From Coffea arabica (taxonomy: Eukaryota; Streptophyta; Magnoliopsida; Gentianales; Rubiaceae): a stretch of DNA of 64,000 nt. This document shows positions 23,091 to 37,294 of the stretch, one piece after another. The notes under the pieces were generated by a model. The model had not been told where the DNA came from and did no database searches. It worked only from the letters and a program-made list of their open reading frames with translations. The position numbers and the translations under genes were made by a program. Within the stretch, counting starts at the first letter, position 1; each line of letters opens with the position of its first letter. The stretch lies in contig NC_092323.1 in assembly GCF_036785885.1 (NCBI RefSeq), forward strand, positions 2,954,501-3,018,500, in the 5' to 3' direction.

Positions 23091-24689
23091 ATGGGCGTCC
23101 ACGGCCTGTGGGACCTCTTGGCCCCCGTTGGTCGCCGCGTTTCCGTGGAAACCCTTGCCGGGAAGCGACTCGCAATCGGTGAGCCCCTTCGTTTCTCCAT
23201 TCCAACCCTAATCATGCCAGATGCTAGATTCAGTTATGATATTAAGAGAATTGTAGTCGTGAACTATTGATGTCAATTTTTTAATTGTAAGCTCACTTAA
23301 ATTATGCTTAGACGCGAGTATATGGATGATTCAGTTCATGAAAGCGATGAGAGACGAGAAAGGAGAGATGGTAAGGAACGCTCATTTGTTGGGGTTTTTC
23401 CGACGAATTTGCAAGCTTCTCTACCTCCGAACCAAGCCGGTCTTCATCTTCGATGGCGGCACGCCCGCTCTTAAACGCCGTACTGTGATCGCCCGCCGCC
23501 GCCAGCGCGAGAATGCTCAAGCCAAGATTCGAAAAACCGCCGAGAAGCTTCTTCTCAATCAGGTCCCTTATTTCTTCCACCAATTATTATCAAATGCTCT
23601 GTATTTTTTTCCTTGTTTTATGTTCTCCTTTTCTAATAGCAAATGAGATGCCTCTTTAATTGTTTAATTTAAGCAAAAGGAATATTAAGTGCTTCTTGTA
23701 TTATGGATGAAATTTGGTTCATCTGTGTGTGTAATACGTGTTTCTGTTCAACCCTTTTAACAGCTCAAGCAAATAAGATTGAAAGAACTGGCTGCTGAAC
23801 TTGAGAAACAGAGAAGGACTAATGATGCTAAAGGTAAAAAGGTCGCGACAGATGAAGCACAGATGGCGCAGGAGACATCAGGACAAAGCTTACTGTTTAC
23901 AGATGGTTACAATCAGGAAGCATTGGATGAAATGTGTGCGCTAAACTATGTTATCTTGTTTATTTGTAGTTGTGAAAGTTTGAAAGGAAGTGTATGGCTA
24001 TAAAAAAAAAAATTCTTACTTTTTTTATGTTGAGTTAATCAAGGTTGGCAGCATCACTTGCAGCGGAGGAAGATGAAGGTTTCGCTGCTGCTGAGTCATC
24101 ATCTGGTGTGGGGATTCAAACTGAAGAAGAAGAAGGTGCTGATGAGGATGAAGAGATGATCCTTGTGAGCTTTTCTTTCTTGTCAGATATTCTAGTTATA
24201 TTATGAGGAGGTTCAGGGGGAATAAGAACCATATCCAAGTTTACAATTCTGGAGCTTAGGGCAAGGAATATCTGACACATTATTGAAACCTTTACCACCT
24301 AGAGTTCATTGCTGCAGTTTCTAATTTAGCCATCAATCTGTCACCAAAAGTTGCATCTTTTTACCTGCATATTTGGATTAAGGATCATTTTTACAGTTAT
24401 CAAAGTTAAAAACACAATATGCTCCATTTCTATTGCTTATTTAGTTTTTGGACCTACTCTACTTGACAGAGACTGATTTTGTTGTGCTTTGCGATGATAT
24501 TAAGATTGTAGAAGATCTAAGTGGTGTCTTGTTTGACTCTATTCAATCAATTGCAGCCAACCATGCATGGAAAAATTGATCCTGCTATCTTAGCTGCCTT
24601 ACCTCCATCCATGCAACTTGATCTTCTCGTTCAGGTAATTTGGTGATATGCTTATGGGTTGACTAGTCTGAAGCTAATATTTTTACTGC

Positions 24690-24722
<33 letters not shown>

Positions 24723-27700
24723 GATATAGATATAAGAAGTTTTGATAGACAAAGCTTTGTCAAACTTTTATTTCAAAAAAAAAAAGCTTTATTCTTTTCT
24801 GATATCTTGATTTCCTCACAGATGAGAGAGAGATTGATGGCTGAGAATAGACAAAAGTATCAACGGGTTAAGAAGGTATGATCTCAACCACCTTAAGAGG
24901 TAAATGTATATAAACGAGCTGTAGTCATAGTTTAGCACCTTTAATAGATGTTGAGCATCTCCTGGAAAATTTTTGGGAAGGTACTTTATTTTGTTTGCTA
25001 TAAAAACTATACTGTATTTTCTGCTGTCAGTATGTAATTACTAGTAAGACAAATTACATATTTGGTTTTATTTTAAATCTAGATCGTTGATTCTTTGGTT
25101 TACAGTAGCTTGATAGGATATTTATATGTGGTACAAAGATATACTTGTTACCTTTTGATTCTTCTTGCTGATGTAGATAAGAAATGCTCAATGCTTCTTG
25201 AGTGTTGCAGTCTTTTACCTCATTGCAAGTGTTTAGGTTTTTTCAGGACTGTGTGTCAGCTTGTGTCATTTCCTGCTTTTTACTGTTTTATGTTTATCCA
25301 TCTTCTCTAAAGTAATGCTAAAGTTGCAGACTCTTTAGGATGTTCCTCATCCTTCTTTTTTTCTTTTCTTTTTTGCTTCTGGGCATTTTCTTCGAATGTA
25401 CAAATAGGCCCCTTCTAGATTTTCGGAATTACAGATACAAGCTTATCTTAAAACAGTTGCTTTCCGCCGTGAGATAGATGAAGTGCAGAAATCTGCTGCA
25501 GGAAGGGGAGTGGGTGGGGTACAGACTTCAAGAATTGCTTCTGAAGCAAATCGAGAATTTATTTTTTCAACAAATTTCAGTGGGGACAAACAGTAAGTAA
25601 ACATCTTTTGATTTTTGACTATTGGTTTCTGCTCAACAGAGCTCGTTCTTGAATTTAATACATCTGCATAGAGTATTAAATTCAAGAACGAGCCTTTTTT
25701 ATTTTTAAAATTTTGTCTGAGACACCGTCCTTCAAGCAATAATATTACTTGTTGTGCACTTGAATTATTAGGGTCCTTACATCTACCGGAGAAGGGAGCA
25801 AGAAAAGTGAACAAAGTCAAACAGCACCAGCGAACCCTTCCATAAGTGCTGTCAATGATGTTGCATCAAAAACAAAACACACTGCTGTGGCTGGATCTAC
25901 TGTTGATGAACCTCAAAGGAATTTTGAGAATGATGTCGAGACATATCTGGATGAAAGGGGTCGGGTTCGAGTGAGTAGACTTAGAGCTATGGGTATTCGT
26001 ATGACTCGAGATTTGCAAAGAAATTTGGATTTGATGAAAGAGATTGATGGAGAGAGTGTGTGCATGACTAAAAGTGCAATAGAAGAATCTACCAATTGTA
26101 GCAGTGTAGTTGATATACCACACAATTCTTCTAAGGGGATCCCAAATTTAGCAACCTGTTATCAGGATTCAAATGGAATGACTTGTGTTGATGAGAACAA
26201 TGAAGAAAGTATATTGAATGCTGGAACTTCCATGGAGATATCTTTTGATGATAATGGTCAGCATGAACTGGGTGGTGAGGATATTGATCTATTTGCTCAT
26301 TTAGTTGCAGGAGATCCAGTAATGGAATTTTCTATTAATGATTCTCTCTCAAAGAAACAATCTTTGGATTCTGCTTCAGAACCTGAGTGGGAGGATGGAG
26401 ATATTGAAGTTGAAGCTGGTACTTCAAACAATAAACTGAAAGGTAAGCCACTTCTGCCAGATGGTATGCGTGATGAGAATGATTTGGAATGTGAGGATGG
26501 TTCTCTTGGTATCCGAGAAGAGGCCTCCTTTTCTGGTGAATACTTGGACATTGTTTCTAAAGGTGCTTTGGAAGAAGAAGCTGATCTAAAGGAAGCAATA
26601 AGGAGGAGTCTTCAGGACCTGGGTGATCAAAGGCTTGTTGATACACCTGATGAGGATGAAAAGTGTGGAGCAACGGCAGCAGTGGTTAGTTTGAGCAAGA
26701 ATTCTGGGTTTATTCATAAAGAAGTGGATGGAAAAATGTCACAACCTCCCTCCACATTTAATAATCAACAGCATGAGTCCCCTTGTCATGTTCAAGAGAA
26801 CACCAGGAGTCCTGATGGTAACATTGTGGAGACCAATAGTTCTTTGGACGGCCACTTGATTCCATATTTAGAAGGTAATTATGGTACGAAGGATCTTTTG
26901 CCTGAAAAAGCATGTGGAAGCTACCCATTCGTAGACCCACTAATGCAAGATGTGAGTGGAAATAATACTTCGCACCAAGAAGTATGTGGCACCCCTGTAC
27001 AAGAAAAGGATGTTTCACCATTCGAAGCGCAGCTTGCTTCTGGCACTGGGGATGGAATTGTTGCAGGTAATGAAAGTTAGTCGACATGTTCCTGTCATTT
27101 GTAACTCATCATTCTACTGATTTGCTGATGCCATTTTTGCAGATGGTTTACACAATGGGTTTGAGGCTGAGGCAGTAGTAGATGGCCATTTGAATAGGAC
27201 AACTGAAATAAAAGGATCCTCTTTGAAAGATTTAATGATTGACACTGCTCAACAATGCAGAGAGGGAGAAGTTCATGATTGTGGAGAAGAACATTTGGGT
27301 AAAGATGGTTCATCATATGGCAGAAAGGAAGAAGCTAGATTGGAGAAGGAAGTGCTACTTTTAGGTGAGGAGCAGAGAGAACTTGGAGATAAGCAGAAAA
27401 AGCTTGAGCGAAATGCTGAATCAGTAAGCAGTGAAATGTTTGCTGAATGCCAGGTGTGATATGACTTTATGTTGTTCTTAAATATTGATGGATCCAGATA
27501 TTATGGCTGTACATTCATAACCATTCAGAGTCTGAGCAGGATCTTCTTGTGAATTCTAGATAGTTTTGTTAAAATTGAGTTCCTTATTGTTTGCTAACCT
27601 GATTCATGACTGGTGTTTCTATTTCAAGTCAAAAGCATGCCTAGATACTGATAAATTTTTTATTCCTGTCTTTTGTCATGTTCTTCTTTCATTTAGGGAA

Positions 27701-30700
27701 CATTGTCCCTTTCTGTTTATCCAAATCTTGTATCTTTTGGTTCAACGAAGCAAAGCTTATCAAGCTTGTTGGGTTTCATTTTTTTCCCTTCTTGTAGGAG
27801 TTACTTCAAATGTTTGGCTTACCTTTTATTATTGCACCCATGGAAGCTGAAGCTCAATGTGCATTCATGGAACTTGTAAACCTTGTTGATGGTGTAGTTA
27901 CTGAGGATTCCGATGCATTCTTGTTTGGCGCACGAAATGTCTACAAGAACATTTTTGATGATCGCAAGTATGTCGAGACATATTTTATGAAGGTTTGTGT
28001 CGTCTTCAATTTGGGATTTCATTTACTCTTTACTCACATTTGAAGCACTAAAAAATAAGAAAGCTCCAGAACTAGTTGTCTTTATGCCCTGGCATGATGT
28101 TAAGTTTAGTTTGCGATGGTTTTCCATGGCAGTGTGTAAATATTACTTGTTTTGAGATTAGGATGATCTATCCTTGATTCCTTTCCTTCTCTCTTTTTTT
28201 TTTTTTTTGCCTTTTTATCCCATGTATTTATGTTTAACCATGCCATAGCTTCTTAATCTTCTTGGCAATAACATTCACATTCTAGCATGGGCTATCTAAT
28301 GTTGATGCAATTTATCTGGCTGGCCAGGACATAGAGAATGAGCTTGGCTTAAATCGGGAAAAGTTAATTCATATGGCACTGCTGCTTGGAAGTGACTACA
28401 CTGAAGGTGTAAGGTAAAACCTTTTCTCGATCAACTCAATCAGGAATACTGAATTTCCAATCCTTTATTTTGTTGCTTTGTGGTTGAGGCTGAAGATGTG
28501 CTGGCATGCTGTATTGATTTCATTTTATTTAGTTCTAGTTCCTGATTTATATTATCTTGGTTCAGAGTACATTATGACTTCGTGTCTGGTCTGTTCTAAT
28601 GTACAAAATTTTTCTAGTGGAATTGGCATTGTAAATGCTATCGAGGTTGTAAATGCTTTCCCTGAAGAGGATGGCCTCCGTAGATTTCGTGAGTGGATTG
28701 AATCACCAGATCCATCCATTTTGGGAAAGTTTGATTTGCAAGCAGGGAGTAGCTCAAAGCAGATACAGTCACAAGTTGGTGAGACTGATATGAATTGCTC
28801 AGATGCCAAGTTAAGTGGAGTTGCTGCACGTGATGCAGATGTTTCTGGGTCTGTTGATGACACCCAAAAGTTGAAGCAGATTTTTATGAATAAGCATGTA
28901 CTGTCGTGATTCTCGTGTTCGTTGTGTTACATGCATTGGTAAGGGACACTGCTCTTTCTTGGCTTTTATGTTCACTCATTAAATGTTCTATATGCAGAGA
29001 AATGTGAGCAAAAACTGGCACGTTCCTTCTTCTTTCCCGAGTGATGCTGTTATTTCAGCATATTCATCTCCACAAGTAGATAAGTCAACCGAGCCTTTCT
29101 CGTGGGGGAAGCCAGATCATTTTGTTCTCCGCAAGTATGTGTTTTCTGCTTGTCTCGCTTGAAATAGTCTTCTGGGGCATTTTAGAACCTGAGACTTGTT
29201 TGATTGTTGAGTGACAAGTGTTGTTGTAAAGTTATTTGTTCCTGGTTTAGATAATTTGATCCTTCAATTTGTGGGTGGGGGGAAGGGAGGGAGAGGGAGG
29301 ATTGATAGGTGGCACTTATTGGTTGTTATTGTGACAAATTCTTTAATATCAGTTTCTTTTTTAGCAAGAAAATAGACAGTTGCACTGGAAATTAAAATGC
29401 ATAGGAAAGTTCAGTTCTTTCTTTGCATTTGACATTTTCTTTTATAGTTTTACATTGAGCACTTGTTGGGAGCTGTGTTGCTTAGCTTAATTGGTATTGA
29501 TACAGATTGTGTTGGGAGAAATTTGGATGGAGCACCCAAAAGGCAGATGAACTATTGCTTCCTGTATTGAAGGAGTACAATAAACGTGAGGTTGACTCAT
29601 CTTCTCTCTTTCTCTCCGTATTGAGAAGTCTCGAGGGCAACCATACATCTCTCTCATATTTAACAGTTCATGTCCTGTTTCACAAGTAGTGTCTATCCCA
29701 TAGTATGAGGAAGATCTTGCGTTCAGGATTTAACTATCAGTCCTTTGGTGGTTCCATTTGTTCACTTCTTTGGCAGATGCATAAGGAAAAAGGCACTTAG
29801 CTCTTTGATGAACTCTTATCTTATTTGCTGGTTTAGATGTTGAATTGATTCTGAAAGAGTTCTATCCAAATTATGACATGCAAGTTGTTTTTCTTGTATT
29901 GCATTTCTAGTTTCAAATGCAATGTGAATGTCATTGCTTGTACTGTTGTATTTTTTTTTTTTTTTTTGCTGCATGATGATGTCTTGGTGTTTCTCTGCCT
30001 TGATTGCTGTAGACTCAACTGCGGTTGGAAGCATTTTACACATTCAATGAAAGATTTGCAAAAATTCGGAGTAAGAGGATCAAAAAAGCTGTCAGAGGTA
30101 TAACAGGGAAGAAATCCTTGGACTTGATGGATGAGTCTGTGCAAGATGGCCTGATAAGTAAAAAGAAAAGAAGAAGAAACCAAGATGTTGTGGCGGGGGA
30201 CAAACTAGAAGAAGCTTCCAGTGGACAAGAATATGCAGATGTTGGGAATGAGGCCAAGACTACAGAAAAAGTAAATGAAACGGAGTTGAGAAATATAGGA
30301 TCCCTGGGACGACCTTTACACCCTGGTGGTGGGAGTAGGAACAGATTACCCAGTGAGGAAAACTTTCAAGGTCGAAGTAGAGGAGTTACTGTTAGGAAAA
30401 GAGGTAAAGCTAGAGGTAGAGGTGGAGCAAGTGATCATCCTATTAACAAAGGAGGAATTAAATCTCATTCTTCAGAATATTCTTCATCTAGCCCGGATGA
30501 TGAAATCTATAGCGACAGTGCGCAAGATGTCCAAGTTAATTTTGGAGAGCAACACCAAGTACGAAGAGTAAGTCTTGTATTTTGTCTCATCATTCGTTCT
30601 GATCTTAAAGTTTGCTGTTGCACTAAGCATTGATGAAGAGTATAAGCTGGTAAATGTCTTGATAGCAGCTTCAAACTGACCATGTCTGGAAAAATCTGAC

Positions 30701-31707
30701 CTGATCTGAGCAATATTGTTTTCTTCACTAGCTTAAATAAATCCCATATTCTTAAAAGTCCTAATCAGCTCCTAACGTTGTTTGTACCTTTTGGTCCACT
30801 TAAGCCTTAATATACCCGCAGTAGTGGATAATCATTTCATTCAGTTTCACTAAAACTGATTAGATTCCAGCCCTTCATCAGTCTAATTAGAAGTCTTACC
30901 AGGCGTCTTTAGGAAGATCAGTTAGTTCACCTGGACTTCCTCTGCCCTTTTTCCCTCGCTCTAAATAGTTTTTGTCGTCATTCCTTCTATTTGGTTGTGA
31001 TTGGTATTCTATTTGTGAAATTTCAGTCGAGAAGGCCTCGGAAGGAAGTGAACTACTCTGAGTTTAACTTGAAATCTGATGATCCCGATTGGGGTGATGA
31101 AAGCTCCAGGGAGGGTAGTGGAGCAAGGAAAGTGTCGTCTGCAGACTTGCTCGAGGATCTTACAGCAGCTGTTCCAAGCAAAATTAATGAGAGTGAAAAT
31201 CTTGATCAAGAACTGTCCTGGGAATTTCTCGAAAAGGGTGATGGATATGGTGTTGGCAAAGCTAAAGAAGATATGGGGACAGATCAACTAAACTCCAGTC
31301 CTTCCAATGGTATCGTTTCCGATACCGAGTTATCCAAAGAATACCTGTCAGTGGGAGGTGGATTTTGCTTGGACGAAGATACTACTGATGGGGACTTGCA
31401 GGGATCATCTAAGTGCCCGGGGAAAGTGACGACATTTGAATCTGATCCATCAAAGTGCTCGGGATTGGGGGAAGATGACATCAGTAAGAGCCCCACCAGA
31501 GCAGTGAACCCTGTTCAGGCGGAGAGACTGGGGAACCTGGATACTTCGTATACCACCTCCACCAAGAATCCAGATGAGAGTGCAAATAGGGATAGGTCGG
31601 AGGTAGCAAGCTTTCAGGAAATTATCAGCGACGATGATTATGGTAAGGATTCTTCAAGATATTTCCGTGCAATGCCAAATTTAAGGAGAAAAAGAAGGAA
31701 AACTTGA
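23091..31707 (+). CDS. UVH3: XPG/ERCC5-type structure-specific endonuclease UVH3
   Basis: Sixteen exons join in frame to 1523 residues: 23091-23178, 23312-23562, 23764-23933, 24044-24164, 24557-24634, 24822-24875, 25408-25592, 25772-27066, 27143-27453, 27798-27992, 28328-28413, 28618-28897, 28998-29134, 29506-29590, 30013-30567, 31027-31707. It makes the 3' incision in nucleotide excision repair. The XPG-N domain (1-98) has Asp30 (LAIDAS) and Asp77 (FDGG), numbered as in human XPG. A long acidic spacer follows. The XPG-I domain (about 852-945) has Glu867 and Glu869 (PMEAEA), Asp888 and Asp890 (EDSD), and Asp939 (GSDYTEGV); all catalytic acidic residues seem present. The spacer holds a ubiquitin-interacting motif, [12 protein letters not shown], near 585-600. 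Basic nuclear signals are KKKRRR and the terminal RRKRRKT. Length fits plant UVH3. Confidence 0.95.
25641..25693 (+). repeat. Perfect 21-bp hairpin in UVH3 intron 7
   Basis: Bases 25641-25661 are perfectly reverse-complementary to 25673-25693, with an 11-nt loop, and a run of six T follows. It lies between the exons ending at 25592 and starting at 25772. Perfect pairing in an otherwise diverging intron suggests a recent event such as template switching, or a small structured RNA. Confidence 0.8.
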
Positions 31708-34700
31708 TGTTGCACCTTGAAGCATCGAGTGAAAAAAGAAGGAAAGAAGGTATTTCCTTCGTTTTTAATGGAAGTCGAATTTCTAGCGTATTGTTCTGTG
31801 CAATTTAGATGATTTGCGTTTTATGGGGTACGTGTCCGTTTCATTATCCTAAATGGAAACCCCCCCCCCCCCCTCCCTTTTTTTTTCCAAATTTTTCCGT
31901 TTTCTAAATGGAATTTTTTGTTTTCAAGTACTATATAAAAAGGAAAATGGTAAAATTAGAATTTGAACATTTTAAGGTAGAACAAAATTACCCGTTCAGC
32001 ATTTCCAACAAAAAAAAAAAAAAAACAAAGGAAACAAAATAAACTAGTTGAACAAGGAAGATCCAAGATAGCGAGCGAGTCATTAAAACAATTTAAGTAG
32101 TATGAGAAACGCATACGGTACTAGTGGCATGTGTACTTTGTAGAGAAGCTGGAAAGAAAGGAAGATGGATGGGGAGCCGTCGTTATGGGAGCGGTGTTGC
32201 CATTCACAGCCATGGTTACAGTGGTGTGAAGCAACGTTGGTTTGAGCACCACCTCCGAAGCAGCCACACACATTGAAGGGTTCTGGATATATTAACCGTT
32301 TTCATGTTACTACATTCTTGTATGATACTTTTCAGCTTTTCTTTTCCTTCCTTTGCGCTACTACCGTTGCTTATTCTAAGGTTCCGTTTGAAATCTGAAT
32401 ACTAAAACAATTAATTTGTTAAATTTTAAGCATTGAAAAGAAATATATGATGTTTGGATTTTAATGCTAAATCTATTTATACTATTCGATAAATATTTAT
32501 AACTGAATGCTTAATAAGTTTAATTTTATAATTTTGCTCTTATATGTTTTTATTCAAAAAAGAAATAGAATCTATGATTTAATTAATTTAAAATTGTTAG
32601 GTATGAAAATGACAATATTTATTTTTAAATTCAAATTAATATAAAAGATGAAATATATTATATAAAAAGTATGAAAAATATGTGAAAATCATTAAAAATG
32701 AAAAAAAGAGAAACAAAAAAACCGTTAGATAGAAAATATGAGAATGTTCAATTAGATAAAAATTTTGAACATAATTAATAAACAATGGTAGATAAGGTAA
32801 GATAGTTGAAGTAATTCTATTGATTCTTATCAGAATTAAGCATTCAATTAGGATTCTTATACTGAAAAAAATACGCACAAGTTCAGCAGATGAGCTTTCA
32901 TTTGTCAAACATTCAAAACATTTGAATGTCTGAAAAGATTCAGTTTCAACACTTTTTTATGTTATTAAACAGATCCTAAGTCAAAAGCTTTCTTGGTTTT
33001 CCTCTTTCGAGTTACTACATGATTATTTAACTGGTAACTTATTCAATTTCTTTTTATGAAATAATAGTAATAGAAGAACAAAAAACAAATCTTGACGGGA
33101 ACCAAAATCCATGATAATATTCGATTAACATGATCTGATCCTTGTGGTTTTACCTTCCGATAAGGGGAAAAGCACAGCAGGAGGGCAATGGCGAATATCA
33201 CAAAAGGGCGGGTACAAACAGCAAAGTTTATGGCATCTTACAACCAAAATGCTCCACTTGAGACGAATAAGATGATGCCACAAACGAATAACGTGTCCCA
33301 GCGAGTTGCTTAATTAACCTATTGCAATTATTTTCTAATAGGAACGCTCAACAATGATTTTCTCCTGCCCTTTTTTTTTTTCTTTTTGCAAATCTCGTGT
33401 AGATCTTGGGCGGGCTACGACGACCCATAGCATTCATGCATGTTCAAGGTTGCCCTCTCAATTGCAAGTTTACAGATACATACATGGTGTCCGGAGATGC
33501 ACTCAGTGGCGGCTTTTTATGGTCTATCGTTTTCTCGATTTGCTGACTACCAAAATCACAGGGAATCGTCGTATTCTAAGTATTAGCACACCATTGGAAA
33601 TATATTGCAAATTTCCTCCATCATTCTAAACAAAAGCTCTTACCTTCTCCTCATAATTTTCTTTCAAGTATTGTGTCTTTAAAGTATAGTTGTCATCTTT
33701 TCTCCCTAAATCCACTCCACTCTTATTCTTATTAAAATAAAAGATAGCTAGTAACGATTTTTTTTCCTTCTGTTTTCATGTTTTATGCATTCATAATCAC
33801 TTTTTTTTTTTTTTTGTTGGGAAGTAGCTTGTATCTATCAATTGATTTTGTTTGGATTCTATTTTTTCTAGACTTTACGTAGAAAAATTACTGTAGCGAT
33901 TTGATATTTGAAAGGTAAATAGGTGATTGGAAAATGTGTCAACAGAAAACGTAACAATTTTTCTTTGAAAAATTACAATCCAAACGCATCTAAAATTCTT
34001 ATACTAATTTATACAGGCGAATTAAAGATCATCCATCTGCTCCTCTTGATCACTGTCGCGTCACTCTTTTTATTTTGGTTAAAAAATAGTTTGGCAGCCT
34101 TGCATATTGCTCGATGTTTTGATGTACCAAAATTATCTAGCTTTTAATCCAATGCACATTTATATAGCTCGAGCTATCAAATTACAACTTCATAAGTCAC
34201 TTAAACTAATCCAACACGGAACTTTTTTTTATCATTATATTCTTTCAACATTTGGAAAAAAAAAATAAAATGTAAATATCCAAATTAGTTTAATATATAC
34301 AAGAGACTTCAACCGCTACTAAATTAGAATGGAAGTTTGTAAATATTTTAGGTATTTTGTTTGAGTAGATCATATTTTGTTTACATAATTGTCCACTATA
34401 TAAATGGGATCTGTCTAACGAATGCCCATTGGAGATTCATTATGATATATTTTAGGTATCATACTTTGAGAAATGTAAGATTAATTAGGTAAAGTAAATA
34501 AATACAAAGAAAAATTGGTAGAATTAAATAAAAAAAAACCAATATAAATGTAGGAAAGGGTATAAAATAGATTAGGTGAATTTTAGTGATGTTAACGAGT
34601 GACAATTTGACAACGGTTAGGAAAAACAGAGAGAATTAAAGCTACAAAAAGTTTATAAGTATGCTAAAGCTGACCGATGAAGTGCAATTTCAAAACGATT

Positions 34701-35074
34701 CCCACTACCATTTTATCTTCTCCCCAACACACACACCAAAACCACACAAAGCACCTGAAGTGTGGTGTGCGCGAAAATTGTGCGGTTGCAAGCCCAGTCT
34801 TTTGTTGCTACATTTCGGGGCCTTTTTTTAAAATAGTATAATTATTCCCTGTTCTTAACCATCACATTGCTCATTTATTTTAATAATAATAATACACACA
34901 AAATTATCTCAAATAATTTACTATCCAAACACACTAAATAATATTTTCAAACAATCTTCTCATTCATACACACATATTAATGATTTTTCATTAGTCCTCC
35001 CCAATATATGATTAATTTCTCGGATAAATGCTTGGAATTAATCTGAGTGCCTTGTGATTGGATCGTTTATAATA

Positions 35075-35415
35075 TTCCCTCCCTTTTTTTATAACTGACG
35101 TTTAAGGTTTTGCACACCAATTAAGAAAAGTTTTTCATTGCTTAAATCTGTACACTACTTTCCTTTTGTACCCTCATTAATTGTCCAATTCACCCATATT
35201 TTCTCTCACTAGAGTACTAAATGGTGCTGTTTTACTAGGCCAAAAGCAATGCAATAATTACTAGGAGTAGTAATTAAGAACCCTGTATTGAAAAAGAGAG
35301 ATAAAAGGGTAAAATTGTGAAAAAATAATTAATACTATATGGGGATAATAAAATTACAGATAAAAATACATTAGAGCAAATTTCTTAAACGTCAGTTATA
35401 AAAAAAGGGAGGGAG
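35075..35415. mobile_element. Stowaway-like MITE, family B copy 2
   Basis: 341 bp with ends TTCCCTCCCTTTTTTTATAA and its complement, and TA flanks (35073-35074 and 35416-35417). It is nearly identical to the 5618-5941 copy apart from a short insertion near 35255-35290. Confidence 0.9.
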
Positions 35416-35933
35416 TATTATATCATTGGGGTTTTACGCTGTGATGTGGGGAAAGGCACAGGAAAGGCAGGCACAGCATTTACCAGTTGTAAGTTGTGTG
35501 CCGTATTTATCCAGTCTCGATTCTCGATTCTCAAATTATAATTAGAATTATTTGATGCCGCTGAAAAATTCAAAGCATGAAATTTAGTGCCTATAGAATT
35601 AGAATTGAATTCAAATTCTCTGCAAAAAGTCAACATTCAAACAGCAGGAATAGAATTGGGACATTCAATTCCAATTCTATGGAACCAAACGCACGCTCAA
35701 AATTTTTGAGAAAATGCTTTTGTCTTGTCTTTTTATTATTATTACTATTATTTTCCTTTTTCTTTGTCATGTCTCTCGATAAAGGTATCAAGAAATGGAT
35801 TATTCACGGGATCCGCCGGCTGCGAAAGAATTTACCAAGTACTACATGCAGGCCGGGATCCGTCCGGTCACAAACTTTCTATCACAACTAACAATCTAAA
35901 CGCAAAATAAATAAATAAATAATAATAGGAAAA

Positions 35934-37294
35934 ATCGTTCAAAACATTTCTCATATTTTTTAAAATGACTTTTTTCGTCCCTCACTTTTAAAAGTGTACT
36001 TTTGCATCCCTTACAGATTCACATTAATCAAATTTGGTCCCTACCTTCCCTACTTAGGTTTCCGATTAAATTTTGGTCGGAATCTACTACGTACCTTGCA
36101 CGTGATCATTTTTTAACAGCAAAATTATTAAATTAAAATTTACATAATCCGGTCCATAATTCCTCACATTTCATAAAATGAATTTTTTTTATTCTTCATA
36201 TTTTATAAAATAATTTTTCATCCTTCATTAATCATGTGTACGAATAACTTTTTTTAAACTCATGTATATATCTATTTAATTTCTCCTGAATAGTACAAAT
36301 AGCACGTAATATATCTCTATTTCAAACGAAATCAAATAGAGATATATTACATGATATTCGTATTATTCAGGTGAATTTAAATAAATATATACAGGGATTT
36401 AAAAATTTGTTAGTTTTTCCCTCATGTTCATTTTCTTTCATTCGAAAATTGAAAATAAAGAAGACACTTAATCCTAAACATTATCAAGTGCTTATATTGA
36501 ATTAAATTTGGACAGAAAAAATAAACAAAAAAAGTATGATAAAAAGAAATAAGTGATTAGTACTTTCAAATTTTAAAACAATCACAAGGTAAGAAATTTA
36601 ACTGTTGGTCTTAAAGATGGCGAGTAGAAATTTCAGATTTAAATTATAATTTGTTAGCATGACTATAAAATTCGAATTAGGACTGATTAATTATATGGCT
36701 TTATTACAAAACTCAATAAATGAATTATTACCAAAAGAGAAAGGCCATAATATTGAACAGATTCACATGGTAAAATCAAATAGATATATTTGGGTTTAAA
36801 ACAAAATTGTTAGAGTTAAATTCATGTATATATCTATTGAATAACATGTGTACAACTACAATTAATCTGTTTAAATAAAATTAAGTGGAGATATATTATA
36901 TGTTATTCGAACTATTCAGGTGAAATCAAATAGACATATACATGAATTTAAAAATAAAACTATTCTTACACTTGGTGAATAAAGAATTAAAAGTTCATTT
37001 TATGAAAAGTGAGAAATGAAAACATTCATTTTGTAAAATGTGAGAGACGAAATAATTTATTTTATGAAATATAAGGGACTATAAATCGAATTATGTAAAT
37101 TTTAATTTGATAATTTTATCTCTAAAAAATGATCACATGCAAGACGCGTGATGAATTCTGATAAAAATTAGTCGAAAATCTAGGTAGGGATCAAACTTGA
37201 CCAATATGAGTTTGTAAGAGACATAAATTTACACTTTAAAAGTAAGAGACGAAAAAAATCATTTTACAAAGTATGAGGGACGTTTTGAACGAAA
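35934..37294. mobile_element. Long-TIR palindromic element with nested hairpins
   Basis: The left arm (about 35934-36260) and right arm (about 36960-37294) are inverted repeats. Both outer ends contain TCGTTCAAAAC, and both carry motifs such as TTTTCGTC and GTCCCTACC or their complements. Inside are two further palindromes, about 36255-36410 and 36820-36960, built on CATGTATATATCTATTT and AGATATATTA motifs. No coding capacity. No target duplication was found, so the superfamily is open; long arms suggest a Mutator-like foldback. Confidence 0.7.

Noticed and set aside
25887-27080. A 397-residue frame that could be taken as a separate intronless gene
   Set aside because: It is exon 8 of UVH3 read from an internal Met into the following intron; the splice sites on both sides keep the UVH3 frame.
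32083-32271. Small minus-strand frame with clustered Cys and His
   Set aside because: Only 62 residues and no zinc-finger spacing that I recognise; likely chance, though a gene fragment cannot be excluded.
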